Notes under the pieces: generated by a model | The model's database searches: none | What the model saw: only the letters and a program-made list of their open reading frames with translations | Told to the model about the DNA's origin: nothing | Assembly (NCBI RefSeq): GCF_007830295.1 | Contig: NZ_VLKC01000002.1 | Coordinates: forward strand, 2,330,670-2,394,669 | DNA length: 64,000 nucleotides | Source: Sporomusa sp. KB1 | GTDB lineage: Bacteria > Bacillota > Negativicutes > Sporomusales > Sporomusaceae | Direction: 5' to 3' | Shown here: piece after piece, positions 25,750 to 34,259 of the stretch | How positions within the stretch are numbered: position 1 is the stretch's first letter | How the letters are laid out: each line of letters begins with the position of its first letter | Made by a program: the position numbers and the translations under genes

Positions 25750-26469
25750 ATGCGAGTAAATACTCAACGCGATCTTTACGGTTGTTTTGATAACTTAACT
25801 GATGAAGAAATAGTATTCGACGCCAAAGATAATGACAACACGGTCGCTCTGGAGTATTTGATTAACAAATATCGCAATTTCGTGCGGGCTAAAGCCAGAT
25901 CGTATTTTTTAATTGGCGCTGAGCGTGAAGATATCATTCAGGAAGGTATGATTGGCTTATATAAGGCCATTCGCGACTTTCGCAATGACAAGCTCTCTTC
26001 CTTTAGAGCATTTGCAGAATTGTGTGTAACACGACAGATTATTACTGCAATTAAGACGGCTACCCGGCAGAAACATATTCCATTGAACTCCTATGTTTCG
26101 CTAAATAAACCTATTTATGATGAAGATTCTGACCGCACGCTGTTGGATGTATTATCGGGTTCGAAAGTGACCGATCCGGAAGAATTGGTGATCAGCCGTG
26201 AGGAATTTATTGATATTGAAGAAAAAATGGGCGAAATTTTGAGCGATCTTGAATGGAAGGTGCTGATGGCTTATCTTGATGGCAAGTCCTACCAGGAGAT
26301 TGCCGTTGAGCTAGAACGCCATGTTAAGTCGATTGACAACGCCTTGCAGCGAGTAAAGCGCAAACTCGAACGATATCTGGAAAACCGCGGTGATGACAGT
26401 GATATCCGTGGTGTATATAAAGGTCTTACCAGTCTTAATAAAGATTCTCAGACAGAGTTAGCTGAATAA
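25750..26469 (+). CDS. sigH: RNA polymerase sporulation sigma factor SigH
   Basis: 239 aa. Sigma-70 family without region 1.1: region 2 includes LINKYRNFVRAKARSYFLIGAEREDIIQEGMIGLYKAIRDF, and region 4 is LSDLEWKVLMAYLDGKSYQEIA with a helix-turn-helix. The SigH-type NDKLSSFRAFAELCVTRQIITAIKTATRQKHIPLNSY stretch makes the assignment firm. SigH directs genes at entry into sporulation and stationary phase. A C-terminal tail of about 25 residues is longer than in Bacillus. Start ATG at 25750 after a weak GGGGGCG. Confidence 0.95.
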   Translation: MRVNTQRDLYGCFDNLTDEEIVFDAKDNDNTVALEYLINKYRNFVRAKARSYFLIGAEREDIIQEGMIGLYKAIRDFRNDKLSSFRAFAELCVTRQIITAIKTATRQKHIPLNSYVSLNKPIYDEDSDRTLLDVLSGSKVTDPEELVISREEFIDIEEKMGEILSDLEWKVLMAYLDGKSYQEIAVELERHVKSIDNALQRVKRKLERYLENRGDDSDIRGVYKGLTSLNKDSQTELAE

Positions 26470-26495
26470 TGCTGACTCTGAGAAATAACGGCAAC

Positions 26496-26527
26496 AAAAA
26501 TGACACCAGGAGTAGGTGTCATTTTTG
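26496..26527 (+). terminator. terminator after sigH
   Basis: AAAATGACACC pairs with GGTGTCATTTT around seven bases, with A-run and T-run flanks. Confidence 0.92.
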
Positions 26528-26565
26528 CATTATTCTGGGTGAAACTACTTTGATGAGGTGATTAG

Positions 26566-27663
26566 ATGATCAATGCAAGCAAAGTAAAAAGTATTGCTGT
26601 ACTCACAGGCGGTGGAGATGCGCCTGGACTTAACGCTGTTATTAGGGCTGTTGTCAGGACTGGGATTGGGCATGGGCTTAAGGTGTGGGGGATAAAAAAT
26701 GGTTTTGGCGGTATGGTCGAAAACCAAGTTATTGAGATGACAGATGAATATGTTGCCGGTATCTTGCCGCGCGGAGGCACAATATTAGGGACAACCAATC
26801 GCGATAATCCGTTTAATTATCCTACGATGCAAGAGGGCAAAACCGTATATAAGGATATGTCCGGTCAGGCACTTAACAATTTGCGGCAACGGGACATTGA
26901 AGCACTTGTGGTGATTGGCGGTGACGGCAGTCTTAAGATTGGATCAGAATTTTATCAATTAGGGTTGCCAGTAGTGGCTGTACCGAAAACGATTGATAAT
27001 GATATACCGGGAACCGAGCGGACTTTCGGATTTGATACCGCTGTCGGTGTGGCTGCCGATGCGCTTGATCGGCTTCATACCACGGCTGAATCCCATCATC
27101 GGGTCATGGTGCTGGAGGTTATGGGTCGATATGCTGGCTGGATTGCGCTGCATGCGGGGATAGCAGGTGGTGCTGACTGTATCTTGATTCCAGAGATACC
27201 CTATCAAATAGATGCGATTATCGCCAAGATTGAAGAACGTCAGCAGCGCGGCCGTCTGTTTAGCCTAATTGTTATTGCCGAAGGGGCCTATCCCCAAGGT
27301 GGGGAGATATCGGTATCACGTATTGTGGAAGGCAGCCATGAGAAGATTCGATTAGGTGGTGCAGGGGAAAAGCTGGCACGGCAACTAGAAAGTCTTACCG
27401 GTATTGAATCTCGTTGTACGGTGCTGGGGCATGTTCAGCGTGGTGGCACACCAACTGCCTTTGATCGGGTATTATCTACCCGTTATGGTGTGGCGGCTGC
27501 AGAGTGTTTGCTTGAGGGGGTTTTCGGCAACATGGTGGCTTTGCGGAAAAACGAGATTATTCGTGTGCCAATCGTAGATATTGCCGGCAAAGCAAATAAT
27601 GTAACTGCCAATGACGAGTTATTAAAAGCTGGAAGGTCTATCGGTATTTGTTTTGGAGATTAA
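26566..27663 (+). CDS. pfkA: 6-phosphofructokinase (group with Gly/Lys signature)
   Basis: 365 aa, longer than the 320-aa Bacillus enzyme. GGGDAPGLNAVIR binds nucleotide, IGGDGS (about 118-122) and PKTIDND (140-146) form the phosphoryl-donor and fructose-6-phosphate site, and GHVQRGGTPTAFDR is the second conserved block. Gly121 is at the place of E. coli Gly104 (an ATP trait) and Lys141 is at the place of Gly124 (Lys in PPi enzymes). This combination is known from ATP-using group III enzymes, so ATP dependence is likelier. It commits sugar to glycolysis. GATGAGGTGATTAG lies before the ATG. Confidence 0.9.
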   Translation: MINASKVKSIAVLTGGGDAPGLNAVIRAVVRTGIGHGLKVWGIKNGFGGMVENQVIEMTDEYVAGILPRGGTILGTTNRDNPFNYPTMQEGKTVYKDMSGQALNNLRQRDIEALVVIGGDGSLKIGSEFYQLGLPVVAVPKTIDNDIPGTERTFGFDTAVGVAADALDRLHTTAESHHRVMVLEVMGRYAGWIALHAGIAGGADCILIPEIPYQIDAIIAKIEERQQRGRLFSLIVIAEGAYPQGGEISVSRIVEGSHEKIRLGGAGEKLARQLESLTGIESRCTVLGHVQRGGTPTAFDRVLSTRYGVAAAECLLEGVFGNMVALRKNEIIRVPIVDIAGKANNVTANDELLKAGRSIGICFGD

Positions 27664-27802
27664 AAAAATAGTTATGTGGTTACACTAAGTCTAAATATTG
27701 CGTAGTTTTTCTATATGTTCTGCAGTAAAGAAGTTGCAGGCGCAGGCGTGTGGTGTGTTGCCAAACTTTAGCAGTTATATAGATATGCAGTGGAGGGCTG
27801 TA

Positions 27803-28507
27803 ATGGAAACCTTGGGCATTACCCTATTTAGGGTAGTTGCAGGCATGGGCGTGTTGCTTATCATTATGCTGATCACTGGTCGCCGTCAGGTCAGTGAGTT
27901 TAGTTCGTTTGACTTCTTGACTTCAATCACCATTGGGGCAGTGGCCGGTGCATTAATTGTGGATCACCGGCTTGAACTTGTTAGTTCATTAATTGCCCTG
28001 CTGGCGCTTGGCGGCATGCAGCTTTTTTTCGGCTGGCTTAGCATCAAAGTTCGCCCAGTTAATCACAAACTGAATTTTAAGCCGCTTGTGCTGGTGGAAG
28101 ATGGTCAGATTATCAAAAAAAACCTGCGTAAAGTGCGTATGCCGGTAGAGACCTTATTGCAACTTTTGCGGGAAAAGGATGCATTTGATATTACCATTGT
28201 AGAGCTTGCTATTTTGGAGCCGTATGGTAGATTAAGTGTACTTAAAAAAGCAGAACATCTGCCATTGACACCAAGTCAGGTTAACTTTAGCGTAACTCCG
28301 AACAGTGTTTTAGTACCGGTAATTTTGGAGGGGAAGTTACAAGAAAATGCTTTGGCGGAGATGGGGCTTTCTACGCAACAGATTGAAGAATTCCGCCGCC
28401 AGCACCAAGATACTATTCATAATGTGTTTATTGCTTTCATGGATCAAAATAAACGGTTGCATATAGTAAATGAGGATGCTCGGGGACAAAGTGTATTTTT
28501 GCACTGA
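27803..28507 (+). CDS. DUF421 (YetF-type) membrane protein
   Basis: 234 aa from the ATG at 27803 after GTGGAGGG; a longer frame to 27698 has no site and runs through non-coding-like sequence. Three hydrophobic segments lie at about 5-25, 40-60 and 65-83. The family motif is LITGRRQVSEFSSFDFLTSITIGAVAG, followed by a cytoplasmic alpha/beta domain (PLVLVEDGQIIKKNLRK). YetF/YrbG-like proteins are common in spore formers and some are made in the spore, but the biochemical role is unknown. It follows pfkA by 139 bases without an evident terminator between. Confidence 0.8.
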   Translation: METLGITLFRVVAGMGVLLIIMLITGRRQVSEFSSFDFLTSITIGAVAGALIVDHRLELVSSLIALLALGGMQLFFGWLSIKVRPVNHKLNFKPLVLVEDGQIIKKNLRKVRMPVETLLQLLREKDAFDITIVELAILEPYGRLSVLKKAEHLPLTPSQVNFSVTPNSVLVPVILEGKLQENALAEMGLSTQQIEEFRRQHQDTIHNVFIAFMDQNKRLHIVNEDARGQSVFLH

Positions 28508-28562
28508 AGTCCTCGACTTTTTAATTTATTTTTTAAAATTATGCAGGATATTGCGATGAATA

Positions 28563-28571
28563 TGGTAAAAT
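28563..28571 (+). promoter_or_regulatory. extended -10 promoter of the uppP leader
   Basis: TGGTAAAAT is an extended -10 (TGN plus TAAAAT). No good -35 is seen. Transcription would start near 28577. Confidence 0.45.
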
Positions 28572-28576
28572 AGTAA

Positions 28577-28698
28577 CATCGTCCTATTGGAGATGCTTTG
28601 AAAAAATAACGCTCTCACTTTTGTCCAAAGTGCAGAGGTTATCAAGTTAATAACATGCTCCTGATGGAAACGACAACAAAGACTAAGGAAGTGACTAT
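28577..28698 (+). promoter_or_regulatory. structured 5' leader of uppP, candidate cis-regulatory RNA
   Basis: The 120-base leader folds by eye into stacked helices: TCGT (28579-28582) with ACGA (28670-28673); GGAG (28589-28592) with CTCC (28658-28661); and a long hairpin 28606-28642 with ATAAC/GTTAT, CTCT/AGAG and CACTTT/AAAGTG arms and loop TGTCC. A second pairing, GTTAT (28638) with ATAAC (28650), would compete with the hairpin base. Between the inner and outer helices are unpaired stretches (CCTATT and TGATGGAA) like a ligand pocket. I do not recognise a known riboswitch class. No intrinsic terminator is seen, so translational control is the likelier mode. Confidence 0.5.
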
Positions 28699-29499
28699 GT
28701 GAGTGAAAATATCATTGCAGTAATAATTGGCATAGTAGAGGGTCTGACAGAATTTCTGCCTATTTCTTCAACCGGACATATGATTTTAGTTGGTTCGCTA
28801 TTAGGATTTGAAGGGGAAAAGGCCAGTGTGTTTGAAGTATTTATTCAATTGGGCGCTATTTTATCTGTACTAATTTTATATCGAGACAAATTTTTAGCTA
28901 TGATTAGGCCGCGAGCCATTAATATTTATGGCAATGGACTAACTGCTATGCACATCCTGGCTGGGATTGTGCCTGTCATGGGAATAGCCTTTTTCTTACA
29001 TAAACCGATAAAGACCTACTTATTTTCTCCTTATACTGTAATTATTGGCTTGATAGTTGGTGCAATTTTTATGTTGATGGCTGAAAAAATAGCAAATCGT
29101 CCGGTTACTCATAGTGTTGATAGCATGACAATTAAACAGGCATTTTGGGTGGGGCTGTTTCAAGTATTATCCTTGTGGCCAGGGTTTTCACGTTCAGGAT
29201 CAACTATTGCAGGTGGTTTATTCTTTGGTATGAGTCGTAAAGCAGCAGCTGAATTTTCTTTTATTATCGCTGTGCCGCTAATGCTTGTTGCCTGTGTTTA
29301 TGATTTAATGAAGATCTGGGACAAACTAACTATGGCTGAATTTAACCTATTTATAATTGGCTTTATTGTTGCATTTATTACGGCGTATATATCCATTGTA
29401 TGGTTTTTGCGTTTCCTCAATAACTCAACGCTGGCTTCATTTGCCTATTATCGGTTTGTTGTTGCTGGTATATCATATTACTACTTTTTCCTAAGGTAA
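28699..29499 (+). CDS. uppP: Undecaprenyl-diphosphatase UppP (BacA)
   Basis: 266 aa, GTG start after AAGGAAGTGACTAT. About eight membrane segments. The two BacA motifs are present: GIVEGLTEFLPISSTGHMIL near the start, and FQVLSLWPGFSRSGSTIAGG in the second half, with the catalytic Glu and Arg/Ser residues. It dephosphorylates undecaprenyl pyrophosphate outside the membrane and so recycles the lipid carrier for peptidoglycan; overproduction gives bacitracin resistance. The gene has an unusual structured leader and stands alone before the tRNA cluster. Confidence 0.96.
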   Translation: MSENIIAVIIGIVEGLTEFLPISSTGHMILVGSLLGFEGEKASVFEVFIQLGAILSVLILYRDKFLAMIRPRAINIYGNGLTAMHILAGIVPVMGIAFFLHKPIKTYLFSPYTVIIGLIVGAIFMLMAEKIANRPVTHSVDSMTIKQAFWVGLFQVLSLWPGFSRSGSTIAGGLFFGMSRKAAAEFSFIIAVPLMLVACVYDLMKIWDKLTMAEFNLFIIGFIVAFITAYISIVWFLRFLNNSTLASFAYYRFVVAGISYYYFFLR

Positions 29500-29570
29500 A
29501 AGTAGTAAATACAGTTAGATAGCTTGAGATAAATGTAAATAAAAGTAATATAATTAAGGCGTAAAAGATG

Positions 29571-29599
29571 TTGACATAGTCTATAGACTATTATATAAT
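29571..29599 (+). promoter_or_regulatory. tRNA cluster promoter
   Basis: Perfect TTGACA (29571-29576), 17 bases, TATAAT (29594-29599), 36 bases before the first tRNA. Confidence 0.93.
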
Positions 29600-29635
29600 A
29601 AGTTTTGTCACTGAGGCGAGTTCTCAAAAAATGAT

Positions 29636-29711
29636 GCTGGCGTAGCTCAATTGGTAGAGCAGCTGACTTGTAATCAGCAGGTTGGGGGTTCAATTCCTCT
29701 CGCCAGCTCCA
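29636..29711 (+). tRNA. tRNA-Thr (anticodon TGT)
   Basis: Complete cloverleaf: acceptor GCTGGCG with CGCCAGC, anticodon arm GCTGA-CTTGTAA-TCAGC with TGT, T-arm with GGTTCAATTC, encoded CCA end. Confidence 0.96.
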
Positions 29712-29790
29712 TCTTTAAGCAGGTAGGGAATTAGAATGAGTTTTTTAGTTCTGAAGCCGTAGCAAAGAACATCCTCTAATAAATAATCTT

Positions 29791-29875
29791 GGAGGGATTC
29801 CCGAGTGGCTAAAGGGAGCAGACTGTAAATCTGCCGTCTTCGACTTCGGTGGTTCGAATCCACCTCCCTCCACCA
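29791..29875 (+). tRNA. tRNA-Tyr (anticodon GTA)
   Basis: 85 nt with a long variable arm as expected for bacterial tRNA-Tyr. Acceptor GGAGGGA with TCCCTCC, anticodon arm GCAGA-CTGTAAA-TCTGC with GTA, CCA encoded. Confidence 0.96.
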
Positions 29876-29896
29876 AGAACCTTTTTCACCTTATAT

Positions 29897-29972
<76 letters not shown>

Positions 29973-29981
29973 AGAATTTTT

Positions 29982-30057
29982 GCTGGTGTAGCTCAGTCGG
30001 TAGAGCGTATCCTTGGTAAGGATAAGGTCACCGGTTCAATCCCGGTCACTAGCTCCA
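29982..30057 (+). tRNA. tRNA-Thr (anticodon GGT)
   Basis: Acceptor GCTGGTG with CACTAGC (one G-T pair), anticodon arm TATCC-TTGGTAA-GGATA with GGT, T-arm GGTTCAATCC, TCCA end. With the TGT species it covers all Thr codons. Confidence 0.95.
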
Positions 30058-30066
30058 TTTTAATAC

Positions 30067-30143
30067 GGCGGCGTAGCTCAGTTGGCTAGAGCATGCGGTT
30101 CATACCCGCAGTGTCCGGGGTTCAAATCCCTGCGCCGCCACCA
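30067..30143 (+). tRNA. elongator tRNA-Met (anticodon CAT)
   Basis: GGCGGCG pairs fully with CGCCGCC, anticodon arm TGCGG-TTCATAC-CCGCA. The sequence resembles elongator Met of Bacillus rather than the lysidine-type Ile tRNA; that choice is by resemblance. CCA is encoded. Confidence 0.88.
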
Positions 30144-30146
30144 GAT

Positions 30147-30178
30147 AAAAAACTTTGCAATTAATTGCAAAGTTTTTT
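30147..30178 (+). terminator. tRNA cluster terminator
   Basis: AAAAAACTTTGCAATT is directly followed by its reverse complement, giving a 32-base palindrome that ends in six T. Confidence 0.92.
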
Positions 30179-30313
30179 ATTATTTATGAAAGTTTTATTT
30201 TAGTAACTTTTTGCAGCAGGATTTTTACATGGGAGATAGAATTTTTAATTTTGTAAAAAGCTGTATACTATAATGGTGAATTAAAGATATAGTAGGGGAG
30301 GCTATTAACTCAA

Positions 30314-31516
30314 ATGGCTAAGAAAAAGTTTGAACGAAACAAACCACATGTTAACATTGGTACTATTGGTCACGTTGACCATGGCAAAACCTCGCTGACT
30401 GCTGCCATTACCATGACATTGGCAAAACACGGCGGCGCTGAGTTCATGGCTTATGACATGATTGACAAAGCACCAGAAGAAAGAGAACGCGGTATCACCA
30501 TCAACACAGCTCACGTTGAGTATGAAACCGCAGCTCGCCATTATGCCCACGTGGACTGCCCAGGCCATGCTGACTATGTTAAAAACATGATCACCGGCGC
30601 AGCGCAGATGGATGGTGCTATCCTGGTTGTATCGGCAGCTGACGGCCCGATGCCGCAAACTCGCGAACACATTTTGCTGTCCCGCCAAGTTGGCGTACCT
30701 GCCATGGTTGTATTCTTAAACAAAGCCGACCTGGTTGATGACGCTGAACTGATGGAACTAGTAGAAATGGAAGTTCGTGAACTTCTCTCCAGCTACGAAT
30801 TCCCAGGAGATGACATTCCAGTAGTATCAGGTTCTGCTGTAAAAGTACTTAACTGCGGTTGCGCGAGCCCTGAATGCGAATGGTGTGGCAAAATCCATGA
30901 ACTGATGGCCAAAGTTGACGAATATATTCCGACACCGGAACGTGCTACTGACAAGCCCTTCCTGATGCCTGTGGAAGACGTATTCACTATCACTGGTCGT
31001 GGTACTGTAGCTACCGGTCGTGTAGAGCGTGGCGTAGTAAAAGTAGGCGATACCATAGAAATCGTTGGTATGAGCGAAAAACCGAAATCCACAGTAGTAA
31101 CTGGTGTAGAAATGTTCCGGAAACTATTGGATTCGGCAGTAGCTGGTGACAACATTGGTGCACTTTTAAGAGGTGTTGAGCGTAAAGAAATCGAGCGTGG
31201 CCAAGTATTAGCCAAGCCTGGTACCATTAAACCGCATACCAAATTCAAATCCGAAGTATATGTATTGTCCAAAGAAGAAGGCGGCCGTCATACCCCGTTC
31301 TTTAACGGTTACCGTCCGCAATTCTACTTTAGAACAACCGACGTAACAGGTGTTGTTACATTGCCAGAAGGTGTAGAAATGGTAATGCCTGGCGATAACA
31401 TCCAAATGAACATAGCGCTTATTACCCCAATTGCTATCGAAGAAGGTCTGCGCTTTGCTATCCGTGAAGGCGGCCGTACAGTAGGCGCTGGTGTTGTAAC
31501 TGCTGTTGAAGAATAA
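30314..31516 (+). CDS. tuf: Elongation factor Tu, copy 1
   Basis: 400 aa. GTPase motifs [11 protein letters not shown] (18-28), DCPGHADY and NKADLVDD are intact; domains 2 and 3 follow. EF-Tu brings aminoacyl-tRNA to the ribosome. The protein is identical to that at 47132; I counted five synonymous differences in the DNA. Residues 181-191 form a Cys cluster, C-x-C-x4-C-x2-C ([11 protein letters not shown]), seen in EF-Tu of some Clostridia and possibly metal-binding. The gene stands alone after the tRNA cluster, with GGGGAGGC before the ATG and a TATAAT at 30269 that lacks a clear -35. Confidence 0.97.
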   Translation: MAKKKFERNKPHVNIGTIGHVDHGKTSLTAAITMTLAKHGGAEFMAYDMIDKAPEERERGITINTAHVEYETAARHYAHVDCPGHADYVKNMITGAAQMDGAILVVSAADGPMPQTREHILLSRQVGVPAMVVFLNKADLVDDAELMELVEMEVRELLSSYEFPGDDIPVVSGSAVKVLNCGCASPECEWCGKIHELMAKVDEYIPTPERATDKPFLMPVEDVFTITGRGTVATGRVERGVVKVGDTIEIVGMSEKPKSTVVTGVEMFRKLLDSAVAGDNIGALLRGVERKEIERGQVLAKPGTIKPHTKFKSEVYVLSKEEGGRHTPFFNGYRPQFYFRTTDVTGVVTLPEGVEMVMPGDNIQMNIALITPIAIEEGLRFAIREGGRTVGAGVVTAVEE

Positions 31517-31576
31517 CTACTAGATTATCTTTTGCGAAAAAAGGTATAAATTGGTCATTGCCTGATATAATAATAG

Positions 31577-31603
31577 AGCGGGGGATAACCCTGCTTTATT
31601 TAT
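31577..31603 (+). terminator. probable terminator after tuf copy 1
   Basis: GAGCGGGG pairs imperfectly with CCCTGCTT around GATAA and is followed by TATTTATT. Confidence 0.55.
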
Positions 31604-31627
31604 TGACATACCCGAGCCTGTGGGCTA

Positions 31628-31656
31628 TTGACACACTGATATAATTATGATAAATT
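31628..31656 (+). promoter_or_regulatory. promoter of rpmG-tRNA-Trp-secE-nusG
   Basis: TTGACA (31628-31633), 17 bases, TAAATT (31651-31656). A second TTGACA at 31603 has no good -10 at the right distance. Confidence 0.55.
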
Positions 31657-31734
31657 GTATTAGTGACATTTAAAAAAAGTGTTATCAATAAATAGGCTTG
31701 ATGCTATATTTACTGGTAAGAGAGGTGTAACAGG

Positions 31735-31884
31735 ATGCGCAACGCGGTAACATTGGCCTGCACAGAATGCAAACAACGCAATTATCAGACCAATAAAAAC
31801 AAAAAAAATGATCCGGATAGATTGGAATTCAACAAATACTGCAAGTTTTGCAAAAAACAGACGCTGCACAAAGAAACAAAGTAA
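31735..31884 (+). CDS. rpmG: Ribosomal protein bL33, zinc-binding form
   Basis: 49 aa. ATG after AGAGGTGTAACAGG. CTEC (9-12) and CKFC (36-39) form the zinc ribbon of the Cys-containing type; the sequence from [11 protein letters not shown] onward is typical of L33. It is a 50S protein near the E site. It lies just before tRNA-Trp and secE, the usual place in Firmicutes. Confidence 0.95.
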   Translation: MRNAVTLACTECKQRNYQTNKNKKNDPDRLEFNKYCKFCKKQTLHKETK

Positions 31885-31914
31885 TTCTAAGATAGGGTAA
31901 CTTCGCTACACTGT

Positions 31915-31990
31915 AGGGGTATAGCTCAATTGGTAGAGTAGCGGTCTCCAAAACCGTTGGTTGAGGGTTCAAGTCCTTCTGCCCCTGCCA
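31915..31990 (+). tRNA. tRNA-Trp (anticodon CCA)
   Basis: AGGGGTA pairs with TGCCCCT, anticodon arm CGGTC-TCCAAAA-CCG with CCA, T-arm GGTTCAAGTC, discriminator G and encoded CCA. It lies between rpmG and secE, in the same orientation, probably in one transcript. Confidence 0.95.
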
Positions 31991-32015
31991 AAATGTATGC
32001 ACAGGATGTGAGAAA

Positions 32016-32231
32016 ATGGCCGCCCAGGAAACAGCTGTCCAGTCGAATGCATCGCGCTGGAAGAAATTTTTACGGGAAGTAAAAGCTGAACTTAAAAAGG
32101 TAACATGGCCAGGCAAGGCAGAGCTTATTTCCTTTACTGGGGTTGTATTTGTGACGGTTACTGTTGTCGCGGCCTTGATTTGGGTGCTTGATGCTTCTTT
32201 CGCTCAAATTTTAAAGGCTATCATCAAGTAG
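32016..32231 (+). CDS. secE: Preprotein translocase subunit SecE
   Basis: 71 aa. A cytoplasmic amphipathic helix with REVKAELKKVTWPGKAEL, the SecE signature, is followed by one membrane segment (about 41-62). It clamps SecY in the translocon. Single-span length is typical for Gram-positive relatives. It is 25 bases after tRNA-Trp and 37 bases before nusG. Confidence 0.95.
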   Translation: MAAQETAVQSNASRWKKFLREVKAELKKVTWPGKAELISFTGVVFVTVTVVAALIWVLDASFAQILKAIIK

Positions 32232-32268
32232 ACTGGGGGGTGGGGGACGCAATACGTCCCTTGAGGCT

Positions 32269-32811
32269 ATGGAATCCGAAAAACTCGAAAAACATTGGTA
32301 TGTTATCCATACATATTCCGGTTATGAAAACAAGGTAAAAGCCAATCTGGAGAAAAAAGTTCATTCCATGGCGATGGAAGATGAAGTTTTCCGGGTGCTT
32401 GTTCCTATGGAAGATGAAGTGGAAATAAAAGATGGTAAGAAGAAAATTACCAAGAAAAAGGTTTTCCCCGGATATGTTTTGGTAGAAATGATTGTTACAG
32501 ACCGTTCCTGGTATGTTGTACGTAACACTCCGGGTGTTACCGGTTTTGTCGGGTCGGGAACCAAGCCCATTCCGTTGAGCGAAAATGAAGTGAAACATAT
32601 CCTCAAGTCAATGGGAATAGAAGATGCGAAACCTAAAATTGATATTGAGCTTGACCAATTGGTACGTATCACTGCAGGTGCTTTCGAAAATTGGACAGCC
32701 ACTGTAGTTGAAATTAATCCTGAACGAGGCAAGATCAAGGTGCTTGTCAATATGTTTGGTCGTGAAACACCAGTAGAGCTTGATTTCACACAAATTACAA
32801 AAGTTGATTAA
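32269..32811 (+). CDS. nusG: Transcription termination/antitermination factor NusG
   Basis: 180 aa. The NGN domain (about 1-110) has KHWYVIHTYSGYENKVKANL and VFPGYVLVEM; the KOW domain (about 125-180) has TAGAFENWTATVVEINPERGKI. It binds RNA polymerase at the clamp, affecting pausing and Rho-linked termination. Start ATG at 32269 after CCCTTGAGGCT. It is followed after 15 bases by rplK, as in most bacteria. Confidence 0.95.
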   Translation: MESEKLEKHWYVIHTYSGYENKVKANLEKKVHSMAMEDEVFRVLVPMEDEVEIKDGKKKITKKKVFPGYVLVEMIVTDRSWYVVRNTPGVTGFVGSGTKPIPLSENEVKHILKSMGIEDAKPKIDIELDQLVRITAGAFENWTATVVEINPERGKIKVLVNMFGRETPVELDFTQITKVD

Positions 32812-32826
32812 GGAGGTGTAATATAA

Positions 32827-33252
32827 ATGGCTAAAAAGGTTGTAAAGCTTGTAAAACTGCAAGTTCCCGCTGGCAAAGCCACTCCGGCTCCTCCCGTAGG
32901 TCCGGCACTTGGTCAAGCTGGTGTCAATATCATGGCTTTTGTTAAAGAGTTTAACGAAAGAACGGCCAGCCAAGCCGGTCTTATCATTCCGGTGGAAATT
33001 ACGGTATTTGAAGATAGATCATTTACCTTTGTTACCAAAACTCCACCTGCGCCTATTCTTCTTAAAAAGGCTGCTGGTATTGAAACTGCTTCAGGTGAAC
33101 CGAACAAGAAGAAGGTTGCCAAAGTAAAACGTGATCAGGTTAGAGAAATTGCCGAAACCAAAATGCAAGACCTGAATGCCGCTAGTGTTGAAGCTGCTAT
33201 GCGGATGATTGAGGGTACTGCCCGCAGTATGGGCATTGAGATTGTTGACTAA
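32827..33252 (+). CDS. rplK: Ribosomal protein uL11
   Basis: 141 aa. N-terminal domain with the proline-rich [20 protein letters not shown] (about residues 19-38); C-terminal domain with SMGIEIVD at the end. It binds the GTPase-centre RNA of 23S with L10 and is needed for stringent factor activation. AAGGAGGTGTAATATAA precedes the ATG. It is first of rplK-rplA. Confidence 0.96.
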   Translation: MAKKVVKLVKLQVPAGKATPAPPVGPALGQAGVNIMAFVKEFNERTASQAGLIIPVEITVFEDRSFTFVTKTPPAPILLKKAAGIETASGEPNKKKVAKVKRDQVREIAETKMQDLNAASVEAAMRMIEGTARSMGIEIVD

Positions 33253-33271
33253 TAGATTGTTGCAGTCTTAC

Positions 33272-33303
33272 GTGGGAGGACTATGTACTTCCGTTATTAC
33301 CAC
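33272..33303 (+). promoter_or_regulatory. putative L1 autoregulatory site before rplA
   Basis: GTGG (33272-33275) pairs with CCAC (33300-33303) and GGAGG with CTTCC inside, leaving a one-sided bulge GTTATTA. The shape resembles the L1 binding helix, and its place just before rplA fits feedback by L1. Identification is by resemblance. Confidence 0.45.
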
Positions 33304-33320
33304 AAAGGAGGAAAAATAAT

Positions 33321-34025
33321 ATGCCAAAACATGGTAAAAAGTATATTGAAGCTGCTAAGCTCATTGATATGGATAAGTTGTATGATCCTGAAGAAGCAGT
33401 AGAACTTATCAAAAAAACTGCTGCCGCAAAGTTTGACCAAACGGTAGAAATTGCCGTCAAACTGGGTGTTGATCCGAAACATGCTGATCAGCAAGTGCGT
33501 GGCGCTGTTGTACTTCCCCATGGCACAGGTAAGAGTAAAAAAGTTCTTGTTTTCGCCAAAGGCGAAAAAGCCAAAGAAGCGGAAACTGCTGGCGCAGATT
33601 TTGTAGGTGCCGAAGATATGGTAGAAAAAATCCAGGGTGGTTGGGCTGATTTTGACGTTGCAGTAGCCACACCAGACATGATGGGTATGGTAGGGCGTCT
33701 TGGTAAAATCCTCGGCCCAAAAGGTTTAATGCCTAACCCTAAAGTAGGGACTGTTACTCTTGATGTAACACGTGCCATTAACGAAATTAAAGCCGGTAAG
33801 ATCGAATACCGCACCGATAAAGCTGGTAATATCCATGCTCCGATTGGCAAAGTATCTTTCGACAACGAAAAACTACTTGCAAACTTCCACACCCTGATCG
33901 ATACATTGGTTAAGGTTAAGCCCGCTGCGGCCAAAGGCCAGTATATGCGGAACATTTCCTTAAGCTCAACAATGGGACCTGGTGTTAGAGTTAACCCGCT
34001 TAAATCTGCGGGTAAAAAAGAATAA
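33321..34025 (+). CDS. rplA: Ribosomal protein uL1
   Basis: 234 aa. The L1 signature [16 protein letters not shown] lies at about 131-146. It forms the mobile L1 stalk at the exit of tRNA and represses its own mRNA. AAAGGAGG lies before the ATG. It is followed by the L10 leader. Confidence 0.96.
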   Translation: MPKHGKKYIEAAKLIDMDKLYDPEEAVELIKKTAAAKFDQTVEIAVKLGVDPKHADQQVRGAVVLPHGTGKSKKVLVFAKGEKAKEAETAGADFVGAEDMVEKIQGGWADFDVAVATPDMMGMVGRLGKILGPKGLMPNPKVGTVTLDVTRAINEIKAGKIEYRTDKAGNIHAPIGKVSFDNEKLLANFHTLIDTLVKVKPAAAKGQYMRNISLSSTMGPGVRVNPLKSAGKKE

Positions 34026-34084
34026 CATTATTATAAAATATTATATGGAAATGCTCAGAAGCAATAATGCAGATGGGTATTTAT

Positions 34085-34225
34085 GAATAATATGAGGCTG
34101 TAGACAGCAGGTTTATGTAAAAGTTTGTTGAAACTTTCCTGCCGAGGCCGGAGAATTGCAAGATATAACTACTAACGAGTTATTATGCGGCCTCCGGTGT
34201 TTACACCGTGGGGTCGCTTTTTGGT
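34085..34225 (+). promoter_or_regulatory. ribosomal L10 leader with terminator-like hairpin
   Basis: The region before rplJ has the conserved CTGCCGAGGCCGGAG block (near 34139) and ends with a long hairpin, GCGGCCTCCGGTG with CACCGTGGGGTCGC (about 34187-34217), followed by TTTTT. In Firmicutes the L10(L12)4 complex binds such leaders and lowers expression of rplJ-rplL. Confidence 0.8.
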
Positions 34226-34259
34226 TTCAAGAATACTTGTTTAAGGAGGTGTAATCTAA

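Noticed and set aside
26566..27663. Calling the gene a PPi-dependent phosphofructokinase
   Set aside because: The Lys alone is not enough; Gly at the 104 position argues for ATP.
27698..27802. N-terminal extension of the DUF421 gene
   Set aside because: No ribosome site and non-family residues; the ATG at 27803 has GTGGAGGG at the right distance.
28577..28698. uppP leader as a fluoride, ZTP, c-di-GMP or THF riboswitch
   Set aside because: The conserved cores of these classes that I know do not fit the sequence; only the fold is supported.
30305..30688. 127-130 aa antisense reading frame over both tuf genes
   Set aside because: It occurs in both copies only because tuf is duplicated; it is a codon-bias shadow with no ribosome binding site.
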